Assembly: GCA_017615655.1 (NCBI GenBank)
Contig: JAFZZS010000012.1
Span: 1-64,000 of the forward strand
Length of the DNA stretch: 64,000 nucleotides
From: Alphaproteobacteria bacterium
GTDB lineage: Bacteria > Pseudomonadota > Alphaproteobacteria > Rs-D84
Direction of reading: 5' to 3'
Under the pieces are notes generated by a model. The model made no database searches. It was given only the letters and a program-made list of their open reading frames with translations, and was not told where the DNA came from. This document shows positions 58,871 to 64,000 of this stretch, one piece after another; position 1 is the stretch's first letter, and every line of letters starts with the position of its first letter. Made by a program: the position numbers and the translations under genes.

Positions 58871-60064
58871 TTATCGGGCAATCAACAACAATTCTTGGAT
58901 ATATTTACGTATGCTGTCCATGGCGCCAGGCAATAAAAACGCCCGTGGACATCCACATTTCTCATGCGCATCTTGACTTTCAATCGCCCCATTCAATAAC
59001 GGACACAATTTATAATCACCTTGCTGTAACGCGACACAGGTTTTCATCATATCTTTCAGAAAATCTTGGCGTGGCTTGTATATTTCTGTGAATACCGCCT
59101 TGTTATTACGTCTTAGATATAACAAATACAAATAAACTGCGCACATTTTTTTGGCTGTATTTGCCTGTTCACGTTTCTCGGCTGCAATTCTTTTATTTCT
59201 TAAAGATATTTCAGGCTTATGAGCCTCATAATATTTTTTACCACGTTCACTGATACGTTCTTTATTTTCCTCGTAATATTGTTTCTGATGTTGCAACAGG
59301 GCTTCCTTATTTTCTTCATAATATTTCTTGGCATGTGCACGATATTGCGCCTTTTTGGCTCTGTAACATTTTTTCTTGCGCTCAGATACTATTGTTGCAT
59401 TTTCTTTACGGTATTGCGCATGATATTCATGGGCCTCGTCTATATGTTCAAGACGATACTGTGCCTGGTATGCACGATACTGTTCAATATGCGCCATAAT
59501 CCATCTTTTGTTTGATTCACGGATAGCCGCTTTATGAGACAAATAATATTCATGTTTCTGTTTTTTAATGCGTTCGCTATTATTCTGATAATATTGTCTG
59601 TCGTGTTCCTGCCTTTTTTGTTTTTTTAACGCAACGAGTTCAGACACTTTATTAGCTATTTGGTCAGCAATTTCTCCTTTTGGTCGTATTGCATAGGCCT
59701 GCGGTTTTGTATCTGCAACAAAAGAATTAAGCGCACGTAATCTTTCGGGGCTAAGCCCGAAAGGCAATTTCATCGCGATAAATTGAACAAGTTCTGCATC
59801 TAAATATGCGCTACCACATATCAAATCCATATACTCTTGTTCGGTAAAAATATCTTGAATATTTTCAATTTCCAAGAATTGATTAATATCTTTCTGACAT
59901 GACGAATCAAATAAATACCATTCAAGAAAAACCTCGGATAAAGACCCGATTCTTGCGCATTCCGTATCAGTAAAAGAATGCTGTACTACACTAAGTCCTG
60001 ATGCATAATCATCACTGACATCACAGTGCCCAACTTCATCAAAAATATCGTATATATCTTTCAT
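58871..60064 (-). CDS. Tyr/Asn/Lys repeat protein, function unknown
   Basis: 397 residues, no signal peptide. Residues ~150-300 consist of 14- to 17-residue repeats of the type (K/Q)YYEENKExxxxxx (HDRQYYQNNSERIKKQ, KKYYEENKEALLQH, KQYYEENKERISER, KKYYEAHKPEISLR), highly charged and helical. Similar repeats are seen in some phage and HNH-endonuclease N-termini, but no HNH motif is found here. A C-terminal domain has several Cys (KMCAVY, KTCVAL, KLCPLL, EKCGCPR). The promoter shares the mirrored TTGACA/TGTCAA layout with the radical SAM gene. Role unknown. Confidence 0.65.
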   Translation of the reverse strand: MKDIYDIFDEVGHCDVSDDYASGLSVVQHSFTDTECARIGSLSEVFLEWYLFDSSCQKDINQFLEIENIQDIFTEQEYMDLICGSAYLDAELVQFIAMKLPFGLSPERLRALNSFVADTKPQAYAIRPKGEIADQIANKVSELVALKKQKRQEHDRQYYQNNSERIKKQKHEYYLSHKAAIRESNKRWIMAHIEQYRAYQAQYRLEHIDEAHEYHAQYRKENATIVSERKKKCYRAKKAQYRAHAKKYYEENKEALLQHQKQYYEENKERISERGKKYYEAHKPEISLRNKRIAAEKREQANTAKKMCAVYLYLLYLRRNNKAVFTEIYKPRQDFLKDMMKTCVALQQGDYKLCPLLNGAIESQDAHEKCGCPRAFLLPGAMDSIRKYIQELLLIAR

Positions 60065-60083
60065 TTTGTTTTAACTATTCTTT

Positions 60084-60120
60084 GTTGACAAATAATACCA
60101 AGTCAAAATATTTTGTCAAC
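60084..60120 (-). promoter_or_regulatory. Promoter of the repeat-protein gene inside an inverted repeat
   Basis: Minus strand: TTGACA (60114-60119) and TATTAT (60092-60097), spacer 16. Arms GTTGACAAA (60084-60092) and TTTGTCAAC (60112-60120) enclose it, matching the layout at 44699-44734. Confidence 0.55.
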
Positions 60121-60133
60121 CAAAATGTTTTTA

Positions 60134-60163
60134 TTGCCTTTTGTGTACGTTTTTTATTAGAAT
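60134..60163 (+). promoter_or_regulatory. Promoter predicting a leaderless mRNA
   Basis: TTGCCT (60134-60139) and TAGAAT (60158-60163), spacer 18; 7 bases to the ATG at 60171. Confidence 0.45.
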
Positions 60164-60170
60164 AGAAAAC

Positions 60171-61124
60171 ATGGGAAGGATTCTTGCGTTTTTTCTGTGT
60201 GCTGTATGTATTTTTTGCACTGGTGCAATAGCCGCAACAACAACGTTGCGACCGTCTTCGTACGTTGATCCACAATCGTATGCATATATGTATCCATACT
60301 TATCTAATGAAATGAGGACCAAGTTGAACCCTGGAACCACAGTTTCACAGACAAATAATCCAATCGATATTATTGTCAAGACCAAACGTATGTCCGCGCC
60401 ACGGCATGTTGTTGCGCGCACCGCAAAAACAGCAACGGCAACCACAACTACGAATACCGCATCCAATACCACCACCACAAAGGCAACAACCAGACGCGTT
60501 GTACAACGTCCTGGCACCGCACGTGTGGCAAAACGCGGTGTTGTGGCACGTTCTGCGGCACGCACCACACGCAGCGACCCAAATGGCAATATCCAAACCG
60601 CCGCGCAAACAACAACGATATCAAACGAAGGTATTTCTTCTTCCAGGTGTTTGGCTGACTATACTGAATGTATGAACGGGTATTGCAAACGCGAAAACAC
60701 TGCATACAACCGCTGTTACTGCAGTGCAAAATTGGCGCAAATAGACGCGAATTATAAAGATAAAATCAACACTCTCGTTATGCAAATCATAAAAATTAGC
60801 AACACAGGTCAATGGACCGAAGAAGAGATGAATGAATACTGGATGGAACGCATTGGTAATTATGTTGGCGAAAATTCTTGGGTAAACCTGGATAATGCAT
60901 TAAATATTGAATGGCCAACTGCTGATGAACGCATACGCGGTCAAAACGCATTTTTAACCGGTCACGAATATTGTGTTCAACATTTAAAAGCATGCGCATA
61001 TATGGCATCAAATTTACGTGATGCATACCGTTCAAAAATATCACGCGATTGCGATACATACGAAAAATCACTTATCAGGGTAAAAAATACTGCCGAGGCG
61101 GTCGTAGAATATTACAGCGAATAA
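60171..61124 (+). CDS. Secreted Cys-motif protein, short paralogue of the 13433 gene product
   Basis: 317 residues with signal peptide (MGRILAFFLCAVCIFCTGAIA). A ~100-residue Thr/Arg/Ala-rich disordered region (TATTTTNTASNTTTTKATTRR) precedes the shared Cys module: SSRCLADYTECMNGYCKREN, then YNRCYCSAKL, as in the 918-residue protein (CxxxYxxCMxxxC, later YxRCxCS). The C-terminal part is helical with two more Cys (YCVQHLKAC, RDCDTYEKSL). The long frame from 60141 is rejected because the promoter covers it. Function unknown; likely periplasmic or surface. Confidence 0.72.
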   Translation: MGRILAFFLCAVCIFCTGAIAATTTLRPSSYVDPQSYAYMYPYLSNEMRTKLNPGTTVSQTNNPIDIIVKTKRMSAPRHVVARTAKTATATTTTNTASNTTTTKATTRRVVQRPGTARVAKRGVVARSAARTTRSDPNGNIQTAAQTTTISNEGISSSRCLADYTECMNGYCKRENTAYNRCYCSAKLAQIDANYKDKINTLVMQIIKISNTGQWTEEEMNEYWMERIGNYVGENSWVNLDNALNIEWPTADERIRGQNAFLTGHEYCVQHLKACAYMASNLRDAYRSKISRDCDTYEKSLIRVKNTAEAVVEYYSE

Positions 61125-61321
61125 TCTCTTTCTGCATTTTCCAACGATTCACACATCAAATTATGACGATATATATTGCGTGCCAAATCATCGCTTATAA
61201 CATTCCAATCTGAACTGTGACCGTATATCAAATTGCATGTAACCGAATCATTCGGCGATTGTGTAATTTTTGCGCAAGATGTTACGAATATCGCGCACCC
61301 CAGTATGAAATACTTTTTCAT
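61112..61321 (-). CDS. Small lipoprotein, o-spanin-like
   Basis: 69 residues with a lipobox (ILGCAIFVTSC). The mature ~54 residues contain DWNVISDDLARNIYRHNLMCESL, similar in flavour to short phage lipoproteins. Its first 74 bases lie out of frame inside the upstream membrane-protein gene, the arrangement of phage Rz/Rz1 spanin pairs. AAGGATGAC precedes the ATG. No Pro-rich region typical of many Rz1 proteins. Its 3' end overlaps the convergent gene by 13 bases. Confidence 0.65.
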   Translation of the reverse strand: MKKYFILGCAIFVTSCAKITQSPNDSVTCNLIYGHSSDWNVISDDLARNIYRHNLMCESLENAERDYSL

Positions 61322-61472
61322 TTGTCATCCTTTGTATATTTACTTTTTTTATAATTGCGTCAGTATTTGCATTTGCGACATGTGCGGCACATTCCGTTTG
61401 TGCAATTTTTCGTCCAGTAAAGTATGCACAAAATACAATCGCCACAACGGTTAGGATTAAATAGAATTTCAT
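61248..61472 (-). CDS. Small membrane protein, i-spanin-like
   Basis: 74 residues starting at ATG 61472 (GGAGA upstream). One N-terminal membrane helix (FYLILTVVAIVFCAYFTG) and a charged helical tail (NIQRMTNEKVFHTGVRDIRNILRKNYTIAE). With the overlapping lipoprotein it forms a pair like the inner- and outer-membrane spanins that finish phage lysis. No holin, endolysin or structural phage gene is beside it; a small housekeeping pair is the alternative. Confidence 0.6.
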   Translation of the reverse strand: MKFYLILTVVAIVFCAYFTGRKIAQTECAAHVANANTDAIIKKVNIQRMTNEKVFHTGVRDIRNILRKNYTIAE

Positions 61473-61492
61473 TTTTGTATATTTCTCCAACA

Positions 61493-61519
61493 TAAAAAAC
61501 GCACCATTGCGGTGCGTTT
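61493..61519 (-). terminator. rho terminator
   Basis: Hairpin AAACGCACC / GGTGCGTTT (61497-61519) with a T-tract on the minus strand, 24 bases after the rho stop and before the spanin-like pair, which may depend on read-through. Confidence 0.7.
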
Positions 61520-61542
61520 AATAAGTTAAACGACAAGATTAT

Positions 61543-62811
61543 TTATTGATTCATGGAACCAAAGAAATCATCATTTGTCTTGGTTACACGCAGTTTATCC
61601 AGCAAAAATTCCATTGCTTCTAATGTTCCCATCGGATTTATAATGCGACGCAAGACATACATTTTTGATAATGTATCCTTGCCGACCAACAAATCTTCTT
61701 TGCGGGTACCAGATTTTGTGATATCAATTGCCGGGTACACACGCTTGTCAGATAATTTACGATCAAGGATGATTTCACTGTTACCTGTTCCTTTAAATTC
61801 TTCGAAAATGACTTCATCCATCTTGGATCCTGTATCCACAAGTGCGGTCGCGATAATGGTCAAACTGCCCCCACCTTCGATATTACGCGCGGCACCAAAA
61901 AATCTTTTTGGGCGCTGTAATGCATAGGCATCAACACCACCTGTTAAGACCTTGCCACTGGATGGGACAACGGTATTGTATGCACGCCCTAAACGAGTAA
62001 TAGAATCCAGCAATATAACAACATCTTGCCCTGATTCAACCAAACGTTTGGCCTTTTCAATAACCATTTCTGCGACTTGGATATGACGCGTAGCCGGTTC
62101 GTCAAATGTAGAAGAAATAACTTCGCCTTTGACACTGCGCTGCATATCTGTAACTTCTTCGGGACGTTCATCAATAAGCAACACGATAAGTTTAACCTCG
62201 GGATAATTTGTTGCAATGGAATGCGCAATATTCTGCAACATAACCGTTTTACCGGTACGCGGTGGTGCAACAATCAATGAACGTTGCCCACGACCTGTTG
62301 GTGATATCAGGTCAATTACACGCGCCGACAAATTACGACCTTTGTCAGTATCGGTTGGAACCTCCATTTTCAACTGTTCGTCCGGATAAAGTGGCGTCAT
62401 GTCATCAAATGAAACACGATGGCGCAATTTTTCTGGGTTATCACCATTTACACGCTCAATTGTTTCCAGTGCGAAATAGCGTTCTGACTCATTTTGTGGC
62501 GCCTCGATTTGCCCTTCGATATAATCACCTGTCTTAAGACCATATTTTTTGATAAGGTTTGGCGACACATACAAATCATCCGGCCCTGCCAAATAGTTAC
62601 TTTCTGGGGCGCGCAAGAATCCAAAACCATCTTGCAAACGTTCCAAAACCCCATCACCAATTAGTGTAATTTGCTTATCTGCTGCGAACCCGCGCATAAC
62701 CGCAAAACGCAGTTGCTGAACATTCAATTGCGATGGGTTTTCGATACCCATATCTTCTGCCATTTTCAACAATTGTTGTGGCGATTTTGCCTTAATCTCA
62801 TTTATATGCAT
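61543..62811 (-). CDS. rho: Transcription termination factor Rho
   Basis: Rho is the hexameric RNA helicase that ends many transcripts. The 422-residue product has the RNA-binding domain with [31 protein letters not shown], Walker A in [13 protein letters not shown], Walker B in [16 protein letters not shown] and the R-loop [33 protein letters not shown] (quoted in parts). No long insert. A consensus promoter lies upstream with a ~60-base leader. Confidence 0.96.
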   Translation of the reverse strand: MHINEIKAKSPQQLLKMAEDMGIENPSQLNVQQLRFAVMRGFAADKQITLIGDGVLERLQDGFGFLRAPESNYLAGPDDLYVSPNLIKKYGLKTGDYIEGQIEAPQNESERYFALETIERVNGDNPEKLRHRVSFDDMTPLYPDEQLKMEVPTDTDKGRNLSARVIDLISPTGRGQRSLIVAPPRTGKTVMLQNIAHSIATNYPEVKLIVLLIDERPEEVTDMQRSVKGEVISSTFDEPATRHIQVAEMVIEKAKRLVESGQDVVILLDSITRLGRAYNTVVPSSGKVLTGGVDAYALQRPKRFFGAARNIEGGGSLTIIATALVDTGSKMDEVIFEEFKGTGNSEIILDRKLSDKRVYPAIDITKSGTRKEDLLVGKDTLSKMYVLRRIINPMGTLEAMEFLLDKLRVTKTNDDFFGSMNQ

Positions 62812-62875
62812 TTAAAAATCCTTTGTTGTGGAAAACAATAACGATACAGAACGTACCGCCCTTTCAGATACGTGC

Positions 62876-62904
62876 ATTATAGTACATTTTTATATAAAAG
62901 TCAA
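62876..62904 (-). promoter_or_regulatory. rho promoter
   Basis: Minus strand: TTGACT (62899-62904) and TATAAT (62876-62881), spacer 17. The leader of about 58 bases could hold an autoregulatory site, as is known for rho elsewhere; none is recognised. Confidence 0.65.
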
Positions 62905-62976
62905 GTCCTTGCTTTTTTCTTGATTTTATCCACAATTACTGCTTCAATGACAGCAGATTGAACAAAAGGAAGTGAA

Positions 62977-63429
62977 ATGGCAGGAAGTATAAACAAGGTT
63001 ATTTTAGTCGGAAACGTGGGACAGGACCCACAAATGCGCACAATGCAAAGCGGACAAAAGGTTGCAAGTTTCTCACTGGCGACCAGTGACCGCTGGCGCG
63101 ATCGTCAAACTGGCGAACAAAAAGAACAAACCGAATGGCATCGTATAGTCATATTTAATCCAAATTTGGTCGAGGTTGCCGAACGTATGTTGCAGAAAGG
63201 AACTAAACTTTACATCGAAGGTGCATTACGTACGCGTAAATGGCAAAATCAACAAGGCGTTGATACATTCACAACCGAGGTTGTTTTGAATCAATTCAGT
63301 GGCACAATGGTTATCTTATCTGGGGCAAAATCTGTTGATTCAAATGGAACATCACCGGCGACATCTGCACCAACGGCACCCACCGAAGAAATATCTATTG
63401 CGGAAATCGGCGATGATATTCCGTTCTAA
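62977..63429 (+). CDS. ssb: Single-stranded DNA-binding protein
   Basis: 150 residues. OB fold with [38 protein letters not shown] and [14 protein letters not shown] short Ser/Thr/Pro linker leads to the acidic tail ending in DDIPF, the docking site for repair and replication proteins. AAAGGAAG is upstream of the ATG. Confidence 0.96.
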   Translation: MAGSINKVILVGNVGQDPQMRTMQSGQKVASFSLATSDRWRDRQTGEQKEQTEWHRIVIFNPNLVEVAERMLQKGTKLYIEGALRTRKWQNQQGVDTFTTEVVLNQFSGTMVILSGAKSVDSNGTSPATSAPTAPTEEISIAEIGDDIPF

Positions 63430-63448
63430 TGATATTTCCAAACATTTG

Positions 63449-63476
63449 AAAAGCGGTGCTTTGCACCGTTTTTTGT
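63449..63476 (+). terminator. ssb terminator
   Basis: AAGCGGTGC TTT GCACCGTT (63451-63470) followed by TTTTTTG. Confidence 0.82.
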
Positions 63477-63599
63477 TTGCGCATTACATTTCTGATTATA
63501 AAATCAAGCACGAAAAAATTTTTTTATTTTTTCTTGCTTTTGTTGCCATATTATACGACATTTAACCAAGAAAAAATGTATCAACAAGGAGAAGGAAAC

Positions 63600-64000
63600 A
63601 TGTATAAAATAACAAAAGTTCATGCACGTCAAATAATGGATTCACGTGGTAATCCAACCGTCGAATGCGATGTAACATTGTCTGGGGGGGCAATGGGGCG
63701 CGCTGCTGTTCCATCTGGCGCCAGTACCGGTTCATTCGAGGCACTAGAACTGCGTGACGGCGGAACCGCATTTATGGGCAAAGGCGTTTCACGTGCGGTT
63801 GCGAATGTAAATGACACTATTGCACCCCAAATCACAGGCATGGATGCATCAAAGCAAACCGAACTGGATGAGAAGATGCTTGGCATTGATGGCACACCAA
63901 ACAAGGATAAATTGGGGGCAAACGCGATATTGTCTGTGTCTTTGGCGGCGGCACATGCGGTCGCAAAACAAAAGAATATCCCACTTTATAAATATATTGC
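63600..64000 (+). CDS. eno: Enolase (3' end cut by window)
   Basis: The frame runs from ATG 63600 (AAGGAGAAGGA upstream) to the window edge. The N-terminus matches enolase: [42 protein letters not shown], and [17 protein letters not shown]. Enolase makes phosphoenolpyruvate in glycolysis. Only about 133 residues are visible, so the catalytic core lies outside. Confidence 0.95.
   Translation, partial: MYKITKVHARQIMDSRGNPTVECDVTLSGGAMGRAAVPSGASTGSFEALELRDGGTAFMGKGVSRAVANVNDTIAPQITGMDASKQTELDEKMLGIDGTPNKDKLGANAILSVSLAAAHAVAKQKNIPLYKYI

Noticed and set aside
61112-61472. Prophage or gene transfer agent island near rho
   Set aside because: Only the spanin-like pair is seen; no integrase, capsid, terminase, holin or attachment repeats in this part of the window.

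Overview
This is an AT-rich bacterial chromosome segment, most likely from an uncultured, host-associated Alphaproteobacterium. The main pointers are a GcrA cell-cycle regulator (known almost only from Alphaproteobacteria), lpxA-lpxB for lipid A (so Gram-negative), a bactofilin/M23 pair and many secreted proteins of unfamiliar type. I see no phage block, insertion sequence or CRISPR array. Most functional names rest on motifs that can be read directly in the translations; promoters, operators and terminators were picked by eye.

Layout. 1-9.7 kb: a partial OmpA-domain protein, tRNA-Pro(GGG) with a duplicated 3' end, a His-rich secreted protein, acpS, a large acidic membrane protein behind gcrA, then a prepilin-type peptidase followed by three secreted proteins of unknown function. 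9.7-16.2 kb: a secreted GH108-type muramidase, four tRNAs, a Cys-rich protein that appears to start at ATT, and a 918-residue Cys-rich secreted protein. 16.2-29.2 kb: mostly housekeeping (lpxB-lpxA, a tRNA m6A methyltransferase-like gene, M23 peptidase-bactofilin-rpiB, leuS, rplM-rpsI, a kinase-like protein without the usual catalytic Asp, tig). 29.2-31.5 kb: a Cys-rich secreted protein and a 1.1-kb gene-free stretch with degenerate ~50-bp repeats. 31.5-37.1 kb: prfA, hisS, an HdeD-like protein, tatD-like, tcdA-like and PHP genes, and tRNA-Pro(UGG). 37.3-44.7 kb: a second Cys-rich/InlB-repeat-like protein, a MacAB-TolC type exporter operon and a radical SAM gene.

The centrepiece is 44.7-58.2 kb, an aryl polyene (APE) type biosynthetic cluster in two divergent arms. 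The minus arm carries a chain-length-factor-like ketosynthase fragment, a PlsC-type acyltransferase, two acyl carrier proteins, a small membrane protein, an AMP-ligase fused to a hot-dog dehydratase, a glycosyltransferase, a thioesterase, a LolA-like carrier, an MMPL exporter and an LpxL-like acyltransferase. The plus arm carries ketosynthase, dehydratase, ketoreductase, ketosynthase and a lipoprotein. A 4'-phosphopantetheinyl transferase gene sits antisense inside the minus arm. Together these could load an aryl starter on an ACP, extend and dehydrate it to a conjugated polyene, attach it to a lipid and move it to the outer membrane. No gene for making the aryl starter is visible here.

58.2-64 kb: an outer-membrane barrel protein, a Tyr/Asn/Lys-rich repeat protein, a short paralogue of the 918-residue secreted protein, an overlapping membrane-protein/lipoprotein pair resembling phage spanins, rho, ssb and the start of eno. 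A recurrent feature is a sigma70-like promoter whose -10 box ends only 6-11 bases before the ATG, at eight or so genes that lack a Shine-Dalgarno sequence, suggesting leaderless mRNAs.
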